The notes beneath the pieces are model-generated. The model made no database searches. It worked only from the letters and a program-made list of their open reading frames with translations, and was not told the origin of the DNA. DNA of 64,000 nt, from contig CP092870.1 in NCBI GenBank assembly GCA_030710605.1, forward strand, positions 98,236,592-98,300,591. The letters run 5' to 3'. Origin of the DNA: Cordylochernes scorpioides (Eukaryota > Arthropoda > Arachnida > Pseudoscorpiones > Chernetidae). Below, one piece after another: positions 19,427 through 29,204 of the stretch; position 1 is the stretch's first letter; each line of letters opens with the position of its first letter. The translations under genes and the position numbers were made by a program.

Positions 19427-20254
19427 TCTACTTATATATTTGCCTTATTCTGTCTGTTTGAAGCTCACGGATGGGATTTTTCATAACCATCGGTGGTTCA
19501 GTGGTAGAATGCTCGCCTGCCAGCGCGGGCGGCCCGGGTTCGATTCCCGGCCGATGCATTTTTTTGTTTTTACAATTTTTAAAACTCATTTATATATTAT
19601 ACAAGAATGACATCCACGGCGCCAATTTATAATTGTAACGAATTGTATTTGAATAAAAGCATTTAATCGGGTAAAACCCGGGGCGTTGCCCGGGTCATTC
19701 ATATATATAATAATTGTATAAACGAATGCAAGACAAAATCACCGCGAATGTTTTCTTTTTTTTAAGGCAATTTCTTTTAAGGCAATTATCGTTATTTATC
19801 GTTAATTTTTGTTTCGATTTTATTGAAAAAAAAACGATATGTGCCTTTAAAAAATGATCTTTATTACTATGCAGTTTTCTATTTAGTCAATATACCTAAG
19901 TTCATGTTGCAAATGTAATTATCTCTATCGATTTAGTAGGTGAAATGCAAAAAAAAAAATCGACATGATGAAATATTTATGAAAATTCACATTTTTTTTT
20001 TATATTTTCAAGACACACACAGTTTGGGGCGGGACGTTTCACAAGAGAGCCACCCACGGCGCCAATTTAAAATTGTAACGAATAGTATTTTAATTAAAAC
20101 ATTTTAAAAACACACAGTTTGGAACGGGACGTTTCACAAGCGTGACATCATGGCGCCAATTTATAATTGTAACGAATAGTATTTGAATTAAAACGTTTTT
20201 AAAATATATACGCACTCGGGTAAAACCCGGGCGTTGCCCGGGCCATTCGTCTAG
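19427..20254 (+). mobile_element. Helitron B1, complete 828 bp, inserted in minisatellite
   Basis: Begins TCTACTTATATATTTGCC and ends with hairpin CCCGGGCGTTGCCCGGG, CCATTCGT and CTAG (20251-20254). Left flank AGTGAA and right flank TGTAAGAT join to restore an unbroken minisatellite unit, which proves A|T insertion without duplication. It carries a tRNA-Gly-like copy near the 5' end and internal near-duplicates of the 3' segment (CACAGTTTGG... ATTTATAATTGTAACGAAT). No transposase gene. Confidence 0.92.
19487..19558 (+). tRNA. tRNA-Gly(GCC)-like copy in Helitron B1, probably pseudogene
   Basis: CATCGGTGGTTCAGTGGTAG opens the D-arm/A box, GCTCGCCTGCC holds anticodon GCC, and GGTTCGATTCC is the B box; CCGATGCA closes the acceptor and a T-run follows at 19559. 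Against an ordinary animal tRNA-Gly there is a C for G at position 1 and one inserted G after the anticodon, which disturbs the anticodon stem. Confidence 0.8.
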
Positions 20255-21290
20255 TGTAAGATAAAAAGCCAACAATGAATAGTAAATGTAATATAAAAAG
20301 CCAACAATGAAGAATGAATGTAAGATAAAAAGCAACAATGAAGAGTAAATATAATATAAAAAGCCAACAATGAAGAATGAATGTAAGATAAAAAGCCAAC
20401 AATGAAGAGTAAATATAATATAAAAAAGCCAAAAATGAAGAGTGAATGTAAGATAAAAAGCCACAATGAAGAGTAAATGTAATATAAAAGCAACAGAGTG
20501 AATGTAAGATAAAAAGCCAACAATGAAGAGTGAATGTAATATAAAAAGCCAACAATGAAGAATGAATGTAAGATAAAAAGCCAACAATGAAGAGTGAATG
20601 TAATATAAAAAGCCAACAATGAAGAATGAATGTAAGATAAAAAGCCAACAATGAAGAGTGAATGTAAGATAAAAAGCCAACAATGAAGAGTAAATGTAAT
20701 ATAAAAAGCCAACAATGAAGAATGAATGTAAGACAAAAAGCCAACAAAGAAGAGTAAATATAATATAAAAAGCCAACAATGAAGAGTGAATGTAAGATAA
20801 AAAGCCAACAATGAAGAGTAAATGTAATATAAAAAGCCAACAGAGTGAATGTAAGATAAAAAGCCAACAATGAAGAGTGAATGTAATATAAAAAGCCAAC
20901 AATGAAGAATGAATGTAAGATAAAAAGCCAACAATGAAGAGTGAATGTAATATAAAAAGCCAACAATGAAGAATGAATGTAAAATAAAAAGCCAACAATG
21001 AAGAGTGAATGTAAGATAAAAAGCCAACAATGAAGAGTAAATGTAATATAAAAAGCCAACAATGAAGAATGAATGTAAGATAAAAAGCCAACAATGAAGA
21101 GTAAATATAATATAAAAAGCCAACAATGAAGAGTGAATGTGAGATAAAAAGCCAACAATGAAGAGTAAATATAATATAAAAAGAACAGAGTGAATGTAAG
21201 ATAAAAAGCCAACAATGAAGAGTGAATGTAATATAAAAAGCCAACAATGAAGAATGAATGTAAGTTAAAAAGCCAACAATGAAGAGTAAA

Positions 21291-22128
21291 TCTCTATATC
21301 TCTATCTACTTATATATTTGCCTTATTCTGTCTGTCTGAAGCTCACGGATGGGATTTTTCATAACCATCGGTGGTTCAGTGGTAGAATGCTCGCCTGCCA
21401 CGCGGGCGGCCCGGGTTCGATTCCCGCGATGCATTTTTTTTTTTTTACAATTTTTAAAACTCATTTATATATACAAGAATGACATCCACGGCGCCAATTT
21501 ATAATTGTAACGAATAGTATTTGAACAAAAGCATTTAATCGGGTAAAACCCGGGCGTTGCCCGGGTCATTCGTATATAATAATTGTATAAACGAATGCAA
21601 GACAAAATCACCGCGAATGTTTCTTTTTTTTTAAGGCAATTTCTTTTTAAGGCAATTATCGTTATTTATCGTTAATTTTTGTTTCGATTTTTTGAAAAAA
21701 AAACGATATGGTGCCTTTAAAAAATGATCTTTATTACTATGCAGTTTTCTATTTAGTCAATATACCTAAGTTCATGTTGCAAATGTATTATCTCTATCGA
21801 TTTAGTAGGTGAAATGCAAAAAAAAAATCGACATGATGAAATCTTTATGAAAATTCACATTTTTATTTTTATATTTTCAAGACACACACAGTTTGGGGCG
21901 GGACGTCTCACAAGAGAGACATCCACGGCGCCAATTTATAATTGTAACGAATAGTATTTTAATTAAAACATTTTAAAAACACACAGTTTGGAACGGGACG
22001 TTTCACAAGAGTGACATCCATGGCGCCAATTTATAATTGTAACGAATAGTATTTGAATTAAAACGTTTTTAAAATATATACGCACTCGAGTAAAACCCGG
22101 GCGTTGCCCGGGCCATTCGTCTATCTAG
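21291..22128 (+). mobile_element. Helitron B2, 838 bp
   Basis: Begins TCTCTATATCTCTATCTACT directly after minisatellite unit ...GAGTAAA, then follows B1 base for base apart from small indels. It ends with the CCCGGGCGTTGCCCGGG hairpin, CCATTCGT, CTAT and CTAG (22125-22128); the extra CTAT before CTAG is unlike B1 and B3. The next base begins another Helitron-like 5' end, so the two lie head to tail with no gap. Confidence 0.85.
21365..21433 (+). tRNA. tRNA-Gly(GCC)-like copy in Helitron B2, probably pseudogene
   Basis: Anticodon arm CTCGCCTGCCACGCGGG is intact and the B box GGTTCGATTCC is present, but bases are missing in the T-arm/acceptor junction (CCCGCGATGCA for CCCGGCCGATGCA), breaking the acceptor. 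T-run follows. Confidence 0.8.
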
Positions 22129-22465
22129 TCTATATATAAAAGTCAATTTCTGTCTGTCTGTCTGTTTCGCGATAAACTCAAAAACTACTGAACCAATTGG
22201 TACCAAATTTTGCATGTCGCTTATAAACCTGAGGAAAATTTTCGGCTGCATTTTGATTTGTATTTTTGGCTATTTCTTTTTTTTCATTTGAAGAACTTAT
22301 TTTACGCGGACTAATCCGGAATGGAATGAATACCTAAATATGGCCATTTTTTTAAGCATCGGTGGTTCTGTGGTAGAATGCTCGCCTGCCACGCGGGCGC
22401 CCGGGTTCGATTCCGGCCGATGCTTTTTTTTTTTTTTTACAATTTTTTAAAACTCATTTATGTTA
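22129..22465 (+). mobile_element. Helitron-like 5' segment, family C, with tRNA-Gly copy
   Basis: Opens TCTATATATAAAAGTCAATT with a CTGT repeat, then AAACTCAAAAACTACTGAAC, a stretch typical of Helitron 5' regions in many invertebrates. It carries a third tRNA-Gly copy and then the ACAATTTTTTAAAACTCATT segment shared with B1/B2, before being interrupted at 22465 by the next Helitron. Confidence 0.7.
22356..22423 (+). tRNA. tRNA-Gly(GCC)-like copy in Helitron C, probably pseudogene
   Basis: Has the correct GCATCGG 5' acceptor strand and GGCCGATGC 3' strand with a long T-run. A deleted G after GCGGGC and a deleted C in the T-arm (GGTTCGATTCCGG) spoil it; a TTCTG replaces TTCAG in the A box. Confidence 0.8.
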
Positions 22466-23215
22466 TCTTATATATATATAATTGAATGTCTGTCTGTCTG
22501 TACCTATAGATTAAAAAAACATACATCCAATCGCCGTGAAATTTTGGGATATTATTAGGTATATCACCGGGAAGGTTTTTGAAAAATAATTTCATGAATA
22601 TCTTGAATATCCTTAGAGTTATTTGCAGATTTGTAGATTTATCTCGCAAGCAGCGCCCCCATTGTGACGATGATAACAAGTTTTCTTATCACTAAGTTTG
22701 TTATCTTAAATATTATTTATCAAAAGTAAGATTATCTCAGGATGACACGGCAATTTATTTGCGACAAGAATAATGATATAATTCCAAGGCGAAGATACTA
22801 TTCCTTTAACTTCCAATTACCGAGAAACCGATTAATATTGATTTTATTCAACTATCGAGTATTTCTCAAGGGACCGGGGAAAATGTTCAACTAGATAAAA
22901 CTATGATTTCTAATGTAGAAAATTAGGAAAGACAAAAATTCAGGATGACAAGGCACACAGGGGACCGGGAAAAAATGTTCACTTTATCGAGATTCAAATT
23001 ACGAGTTTCAAATTATCAAAATATATCTTTTTTATTTTTTAATAAGTTTTTATAGAATTGTTTTAACAATGTTCGCTAGACAAACCTTTACTCGGGTAAA
23101 ACACACGGCGAAGCCGATACGTTTTATAAGCTTAAAGGATTGATTTTTAACAAATGTTCGTTAGACAAACATTCACTCGGGTAAAAACCCGGACGAAGCC
23201 GGGCACATCCGCTAG
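22466..23215 (+). mobile_element. Helitron A'2, complete 750 bp
   Basis: TC (22466) opens TCTTATATATATATAATTGA and CTAG (23212-23215) closes it after the hairpin CCCGGACGAAGCCGGG, between A and T. It has family A' 5' sequence joined to the family A 3' half, including the LTR-2 piece (CAGGATGACACGGCAATTTA) and a tandemly duplicated 3' end (ACTCGGGTAAAAC at 23091 and 23175). Confidence 0.85.
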
Positions 23216-23410
23216 TATATATATAAAAATGAATTTGTGTGTGTGTGTGTGTGTCTGTTTGTCCTTTATGCCTGACCAAACACACTCATTGTGAACGCCA
23301 TGAAATTTGGGAAGTTATTAGTGTAACTGGGAAGGTTTCTAGCAAATAAAAATTTTTGAAATAACTTTTCGCCTAAAAATATCAAGGTAAATATTCTAAT
23401 TTATCTGTAA
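23216..23410 (+). mobile_element. Helitron family A 5' fragment
   Basis: ATATATATAAAAATGAATTT, a GT repeat, TTTATGCCTGACCAAACACA and GAAATTTGGGAAGTTATTAG match 1768-1950. It lies between the two inverted A' copies and is broken off by the insertion at 23411. Confidence 0.78.
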
Positions 23411-24178
23411 CTAGCGGATGTGCCCGGCTTCGCCCCGGTTTTAACCCGAGTGAAGGTTTGTCTAAACGAACATTTGTTAAAACAATTCTATTTAAGCTTA
23501 TAAAACGTACTCGGCTTCGCCCGGGGTTTTACCCGAGTGGTAAAGTTTTTGTTGTCTAGCGAACATTGTAAAAACAATTCTCTAAAAACTTATTAAAAAA
23601 TAAAAAAGATATATTTTGATAATTTGAAACTCGTAAATTTGAATCATTCGATAAAGTGAACATTTTTTCCCGGTCCCTGTGGCCTTGTCATCCTGAATTT
23701 TGTCTTTCCTAATTTTCTACATTAGAAAATCATAGTTTTATCTAGTGACCATTTTTTTCCCGTCCCTTGAGAAATAATCGATAAGTTGAATAAAATCAAT
23801 ATTAATTGGTTCCCTCGGTAATTGGAATGAAGTTAAAGAATAGTATCTTCCGCCTTGGAATTGTATCATTATTCTTGTCGCAAATAAATTGCCGTGTCAT
23901 CCTGAGATAATCTTACTTTTGATAAATAATATTTAAGATAAACAAACTTAGTGATAAGAAAACTTGTTAACATCGTCACAAGGGGGGCGCTGCTTGCGAG
24001 ATAAATCACAAATCTGCAAATAACTAAGGATATTCAAGATATTCATGAAATTATTTTTCAAAAACCTTTCCGGTGATATACCTAATATATCCCAAAATTT
24101 CACGGCGATTGGATGTAATGGTTTTTGAAACTATAGAGTACAGACAGTAAGACGACATTCAATTTTATATATATAAGA
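23411..24178 (-). mobile_element. Helitron A'3, complete 768 bp, inverted
   Basis: On the minus strand TC (24178-24177) opens TCTTATATATATAAAATTGA and CTAG (23414-23411) closes it, again between A and T. It is the inverted partner of 22466-23215, with the same duplicated 3' end. The flanking sequence right of it (24179-24201) is also the reverse complement of the flank left of 22466. Confidence 0.85.
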
Positions 24179-24201
24179 TAATATAAATTGAGTTTTAAAA
24201 A

Positions 24202-24301
24202 NNNNNNNNNNNNNNNNNNNNNNNNNNNNNNNNNNNNNNNNNNNNNNNNNNNNNNNNNNNNNNNNNNNNNNNNNNNNNNNNNNNNNNNNNNNNNNNNNNN
24301 N
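24202..24301. other. Assembly gap (100 N)
   Basis: A run of exactly 100 N placed in the continuing right arm of the large inverted Helitron repeat; a fixed-length gap of unknown true size. Confidence 0.99.
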
Positions 24302-24392
24302 TCTATCATTGTGGTGCACTTGCAGTAAAAGCAGTCGCTAACTACCCACCATAATTATCATGATCAGTACCGCGTATATTAGAGACAAGTAA
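24302..24392 (+). repeat. SINE family 1 tail fragment
   Basis: TGTGGTGCACTTGCAGTAAA, AGCAGTCGCTAACTACCCAC and ATAATTATCATGATCAGTAC match the 3' part of the family in plus orientation; the head is lost in the gap. Confidence 0.7.
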
Positions 24393-24965
24393 AAAAAAAT
24401 AAATTTAAAATAATATTTGCATATATTGATATGGAGATATCAAATAGTAAACTATGCGATAAGTATAATAGAGAAGTAGAATTTATAAATAGAATAGAAA
24501 AAAAAATCGCTATAGCAACCCCCCTAGCAACATATTTTAATCAGAGGAAACAGTAATTAAGAAACATAAAAATGCTATAATTATATCAATTCTACGGCTA
24601 ATTAAAACTCCAGGAATGTTGTCAAGATATGACATCCTAATTGAACAAGAGGGTAATTTTGTTGTAGCACAGGTTCGATACAGGTAAGATCAATTATTTT
24701 TTCATTAGCTTCCTGGCGTAATAACACACCAAGGCGTGGTCTAATGAATAAATTTTCTGATAGGTTCACAGAATCTCTGTGTTCTAAGTGACAATCAATC
24801 TTGTATATCTGGCAGAGATCATTCGTCTGCTTGCTAATTCCTTGCTAAGCCGGACTTCTGAACATTTTAATTCTTTCTAGATACATCCTCGACTTTCGTA
24901 AAGATAGAGGCTGCCTGGCCGGCATTCATATTTATATGAAAAATAGACACTTGGAGGTTTTTATT
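24393..24965. other. Unassigned stretch
   Basis: AT-rich sequence followed by more balanced DNA around 24640-24920; no conserved frame, no repeat match seen. Confidence 0.35.
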
Positions 24966-25008
24966 TTCTCAACGTTTCGACAAAAATCTTTTGTCTTCGT
25001 CAGGAGAA
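24966..25008 (-). ncRNA. Hammerhead ribozyme motif, family P3
   Basis: Minus strand: stem I TTCTC (25008-25004) pairs with GAGAA (24970-24966); core CTGACGA (25003-24997); stem II GACAAAA-GAT-TTTTGTC, seven pairs; GAAA (24978-24975); palindromic stem III ACGT; T as cleavage base. One extra A precedes stem II. A full five-pair stem I makes this one of the best hammerhead folds in the window. Confidence 0.75.
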
Positions 25009-25319
25009 GTAAATAAAACATTTGGCAAGGCGTTAAAAATTGTTCTCTAATTGTATATTTAACATTTCCTGGTCATGGCACATTTTAAACATCGAGGATA
25101 AATTTCTAACCAGACGATAGCTAGCTACTGTTGCGATAATTGCAGACGACGCTGAAAGTTCGCTGACTTCCGTTTAAAAAAAAAAGCCTTGGCCTCAATC
25201 AGCGTGTGAAGACCTCTGTGGGACACAAGGGAGCAATGTTCGCAGCTGGGAGGGGCAAGTGTGTTGCGGTATTTTCAACATGAAACATTTTTCAGGCAAC
25301 ATTAAGGCACAAATGTTTC

Positions 25320-25560
25320 TTTTATGTATAAATAAAACGTCTACTGTCCTTACTGCGGTGAAAAAATATTGGGAGGGCTTGAGCCAAGTTTCTCATTTTT
25401 GAGTTACTTACTTGTAATTACATGTAAAATCTTCTGCAAACCTGTAAACGTATATATGCCCTAAATATGCCTTCCATTGAAATCATTCAATACAATAATA
25501 GAGCGGTTTGGAGATTGGCGAAAACGTAGAAAGGGTTCACCAATGATAAGCTAAGCTTTT
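25320..25560 (+). repeat. GAGGGC-type repeat, interrupted copy
   Basis: AAACGTCTACTGTCCTTACT and TATTGGGAGGGCTTGAGCCA at the left, GCGAAAACGTAGAAAGGGTT and AATGATAAGCTAAGC at the right (reverse orientation), separated by 110 bases. A decayed inverted pair of the family. Confidence 0.55.
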
Positions 25561-25601
25561 TTCTTTAATATTTCCTATTGTCTATATAAAAAGCATCTCC
25601 T

Positions 25602-25626
25602 CCCCCCCCCCCCCCCCCCCCCCCCC
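25602..25626. repeat. Poly-C run
   Basis: About 25 C residues followed by an A-run, a length-unstable tract similar to those in the LTR pair at 8590 and 11102. Confidence 0.95.
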
Positions 25627-25741
25627 AAAAAAAGCGCTAAAATAATGAATTTTGTTTATCACCTCAGTACAAAACGTATTGGTGGTGGTGATGAATGAGC
25701 CACAACACCAGTTTTGATAAATTCAGACAAAAATCCAACAA

Positions 25742-25786
25742 CCTGTATACTATGGTTTCGTGTTATAGCCCTCATCAGTACAGAGG
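25742..25786 (-). ncRNA. Hammerhead ribozyme motif, family P1
   Basis: Minus strand: stem I CTCTGTA pairs with TACAGG, including one wobble; core CTGATGA (25778-25772); stem II GGGC-TATA-ACAC is degraded to two good pairs; GAAA; stem III AC-CATA-GT; A as cleavage base. Downstream (minus) is the family flank TTGTTGGATTTTTGTCTGAA and AACTGGTGTTGTGGCTCATT. Confidence 0.65.
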
Positions 25787-26049
25787 CGGCTTCGATTTCA
25801 AAACATCCTACGAGAGAAGTTATGAAATAAGTCGAATTTACCATAATTTCTATTATTTATCTATAAACGTATAGTTTTGATTATTTTCAATCATAAGAAA
25901 CATTAATCCCAAAAGAATTTGTTAACATTTCCGATAGCTGTAATTCTAAAAATATATATATATAAATGTATATGTAAATATGTTTTTAAAACACTTTCGA
26001 TTTCGATTAAATAGAAAACGTGCTTTGATTCTCGATTCAGATATATCAT

Positions 26050-26945
26050 TGATAATTTATTGCTAAAAAATGATACACCTATTGAATTAAATAATAAATT
26101 TGCATAAACCGCCGATATGTAAAGAGCGTCCCGATAGGTCAAAGGTCAAATAGAACAATATGGCGATCTATGAATGGTTGGTAGTGTTGCCAGGTAGAAT
26201 GGTTATAAATGATGGAACATCTGCTAGAGACAGCGTTTAGAACAGATGCCCTCTCCAATCACAATTGGAACAATCTATTACTGGAAATTATTCTGACTGG
26301 CGGAATGCTCTCCCATAGAGAAAATCCTTTAAAACCTGAACACTAGCACATAATGTCAGAATGGTAGCAAGGATTGACCCACTTCCCCACAGTATTTACA
26401 TATCCAAAGGTAAAAACGACGTTATCTCAATATCACTTTTTAAAACATCAAATAGCATATAGCACCGTATAAAATAGTATGTAAATCAATTGCTTATGCA
26501 AATTTTATCCAATAGTTTTCGTTGTATAGTGTCTAAAAGCCTTTACAAATCATAGCTAATTGATTCGATAAGATATCTAGCATTTAAACTAGTAGTGAGA
26601 AGTATATATAATAAAGGCCATTGTGTAAATAGGATTTTATGCAGTGATTTCTGATGCTCACCAGTATGGACTGGTGCTGAGCCCTATTACTTGCATCCTG
26701 AGTGGATTGGTGAGCTGAACCAGTTGACCAGGAAGTTCCATGCTGAGGTTGAATCTGGCCATAGATCTAGGATTGAGGTGGGAACACTGGCAACACTACC
26801 AACCATTCATAGATCGCCATGCCATTTGTTCTATTGCTGTTTGACCTTTGACCTACCGGGACGCTCTTTACATATCGGCGGTTTATGCAAATTTATTATT
26901 TAATTCAATAGGTGTATCATTTTTTACCAATAAATTATCAATCAA
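26050..26945. repeat. Inverted repeat, 150-bp arms
   Basis: Left arm 26052-26205 (ATGATACACCTATTGAATTA, CATAAACCGCCGATATGTAA, CGTCCCGATAGGTCAAAGGT) and right arm 26780-26942 are reverse complements with few differences. The 570-base centre includes a LINE fragment (26650-26790). No target duplication was recognised. Confidence 0.8.
26650..26790 (-). pseudogene. LINE reverse-transcriptase C-terminal fragment
   Basis: Minus strand includes GGAACTTCCTGGTCAACTGG and reads PDSTSAWNFLVNWFSSPIHS followed by a stop. The same end is at 54040-54116 (PDSTSSWDFLVNWLH). The short domain and its placement at the end of an ORF fit a non-LTR retrotransposon. Confidence 0.5.
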
Positions 26946-27309
26946 GCAGGATAGCTGTCTGTATTCTATGTCTCAGGTAAGCTGGACAACTGATGGTCCC
27001 AACTAGCCGTCCACTATTGTTGTAAAATAGAGGATAGTTGTGTGTGCGAGTATCAATGACCTTACAGAATTCTCACACCAAATTAGATTCCTCACCACAA
27101 CTTAATGAGTGGAACTTGAGTGCTCCATTATTGGCCTGAGGGAAGGTTTATAGGGCCGTAAATCTAGGGGTAGTTTCCTTGGTCGTTTGGCTGGAAGATG
27201 ACTTGGAACTACGCAGCTGTACTACAGCTTAGTTCCTCCTTTCTCAACTGAATTCTACTTTTAACTTAGTTGATTAGGTACACTTTAGATTATAGATTAG
27301 AAACATAGG
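26946..27309. other. Unassigned single-copy-looking stretch
   Basis: Less AT-rich than its surroundings (TGGTCCCAACTAGCCGTCCA, GGGAAGGTTTATAGGGCCGT). No frame longer than about 50 codons looks conserved and no repeat copy was found. Confidence 0.3.
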
Positions 27310-27352
27310 TAATATGACTACATTCAAATAAATAGTATATGACGTTTCGGTA
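27310..27352 (-). repeat. Penelope-like P2 end, truncated
   Basis: AATAAATAGTATATGACGTT followed by TCGGTAATAAC is the outer part of the P2 arm (15181-15240); the ribozyme core beyond stem II is missing. Confidence 0.6.
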
Positions 27353-27891
27353 ATAACTAAATAAATATGTAACTATAGGTCAATCAATATATACAGATAT
27401 ACGCAACTATAGGTCAATAAACAGCTATATGCAACTCTAGGTTAATACGCAACTATAGGTCGATATACAGCTATATGAAACTCTAGGCCAATATGCAACT
27501 ATAGGTCAATATCCAGCTATATGCAACTATAGGTCAATATGCAGTTATATGCAACTATAGGTCAATATGCAGTTATATGCAACTCTAGGTTAATATGCAA
27601 CTATAGGTCAATATGCAGCTATATTCAACTATAGGTCAATATGCAGTTATATGCAACTCGATGTTAATATGCAACTATAGGTCAATATGCAGCTATATGC
27701 AACTATAGGTCAATATGCAGCTATATGCAACTATAGGTCAATATGCAGCTATATGCAACTATAGGTCAATATACAGCTATATGAAACTCTAGGTTAATAT
27801 GCAACTATAGGTCAATATGCAGTTATATGCAACTATAGGTCAATATGCAGCTATATGCAACTATAGGTCAATATACAGTTATATGCAACTA

Positions 27892-28681
27892 TCTATATAT
27901 ATAATTGCCTTATTCTGTCTGAAGCTCACGGATAGAATGCGCGCCCATTGGCTGCCGGCGAACACGTGTCCTCCCTGCCCCCCTCTAGACAACCCTGTTA
28001 TCAGCTGTGTGATACATACACCTGTCTATAGCGACCATTCTAGACAACCCTGTTATCAGCAGTGTGTTACATCAATCTGTCTATACAGACTACCCTGTCT
28101 ATAGCGACCACTGACCACCCTGCCTATAGCGACCACTCTAGACAACCCTGTTATCAGCTGTGTGATACATCCACCTGTCCTTACAGACCACCCTGTATAT
28201 AGCGGCCATTCTAGATAACCCTGTTATCAGCTGTGTGATACATACACCTGTCTATAGCGGCCACTCTAGACAACCCTGTTATCAGCTGTGTGATACATAC
28301 ACCTGTCTATAGCGGCCACTCTAGACAACCCTGTTATCAGCTGTGTGATACATCCACCTGTCTATACAGTCCACCCTGTCTATAGCGGTCACTTTAGGCA
28401 ACCCTGTTATCATCAGTGTGTTACATTCACCTGTCTATACAGACCACCCTGTCTATAGCGGTCACTTTAGGAAACCCTGTTATCAGCAGTGTGATACATA
28501 CACCTGTCTATACAGACCACCCTGTCTATAGCGGTCACTCTAGACAACCCTGTTATCAGCTGTGTGATACATACATCTGTCTATACAGACCACCCTGTCT
28601 ATAGCGACCACCCAAGACAACGTTTTTAAAATATATTCGCACTCGGGTAAAACCCGGGCGTTGCCCGGGCCATTCGTCTAG
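27892..28681 (+). mobile_element. Helitron B3, complete 790 bp, carrying its own minisatellite
   Basis: Begins TCTATATATATAATTGCCTT and ends with hairpin CCCGGGCGTTGCCCGGG, CCATTCGT, CTAG (28678-28681), inserted between A (27891) and T (28682) of the 28-bp minisatellite. The 5' stretch TTATTCTGTCTGAAGCTCAC matches B1/B2, but the tRNA-Gly segment is absent and replaced by a short GC-rich piece and a second tandem repeat at 27985-28620. Confidence 0.93.
27985..28620. repeat. 55-76 bp minisatellite inside Helitron B3
   Basis: Units contain CTAGACAACCCTGTTATCAG, CTGTGTGATACATACACCTG and TCTATAGCG(A/G)CCACT; longer units add an extra CAGACCACCCTGTCTATAG. About ten units. No coding function inferred. 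Confidence 0.9.
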
Positions 28682-28845
28682 TAGGTCAATATGCAGCTAT
28701 ATGCAACTATAGGTCAATATGCAGTTATATGCAACTATAGGTCAATATGCAGTTATATGCAACTATAGGTCAATATGCAGCTATATGCAACTATAGGTCA
28801 ATATGCAGCTATATGCAACTATAGGTCAATATGCAGCTATATGTC

Positions 28846-29204
28846 AATATCGTAAGCGATGTATCGATGACTTGATCGATGCATCAATCAGTTGGGACAA
28901 ACTCCCTCATTAGATTGTCAAACAACTGGCGACACTGAAATGGGAAAATGGCGTGCAGCTAAGTTGTAGCGAAGTTATTGAAAATAAAATATGACTCTTT
29001 TTCTTTCTAAACTGTTACCTCACTTACATATTGGTTGATGTATAGCTCTGATAGCATGGATCCATTGTGTCTTTCTCCCATATTTACATAATACTCACTT
29101 TTGATTTAAATCAAAAATTGATATTTATAGCGATTATTATTTTATTAATTTTTAGAAATATTTTTTCTATAGACTTTATTTATACACTAGACGAGTGTCT
29201 GTTT
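28846..29204. other. Unassigned stretch
   Basis: Sequence after the minisatellite (CGATGTATCGATGACTTGAT) passing into AT-rich DNA. Nothing recognised. Confidence 0.35.

Larger units (their letters stand above)
19271..21290. repeat. 32-bp minisatellite, split by a Helitron
   Basis: About 37 units of AAAAAGCCAACAATGAAGAG plus TGAATGTAA(G/T)AT, in two blocks, 19271-19426 and 20255-21290, separated by the Helitron at 19427-20254. The long minus-strand open frames across it (up to 385 codons of a repeating HCWLFILHSLFIVGFL pattern) result from the 32-bp period having no stop in three phases and should not be taken as a membrane protein. Confidence 0.92.
27366..28845. repeat. 28-bp minisatellite split by Helitron B3
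   Basis: Units of GGTCAATATGCAGCTATATG plus CAACTATA run 27366-27891 (about 19 units) and resume in phase at 28682-28845 (about 6 units). Small frames across it are artefacts of the repeat. Confidence 0.92.

Noticed and set aside
20090-21247. 385-codon minus-strand open frame with repeated HCWLFILHSLFIVGFL pattern, plus two sister frames
   Set aside because: All three frames are open because the 32-bp unit has no stop in any phase; the composition is that of the minisatellite and the array is interrupted by indels.
19487-22423. Functional tRNA-Gly gene cluster
   Set aside because: All three copies have different indels or mismatches and lie in the same Helitron context, so they are treated as mobile pseudo-copies.
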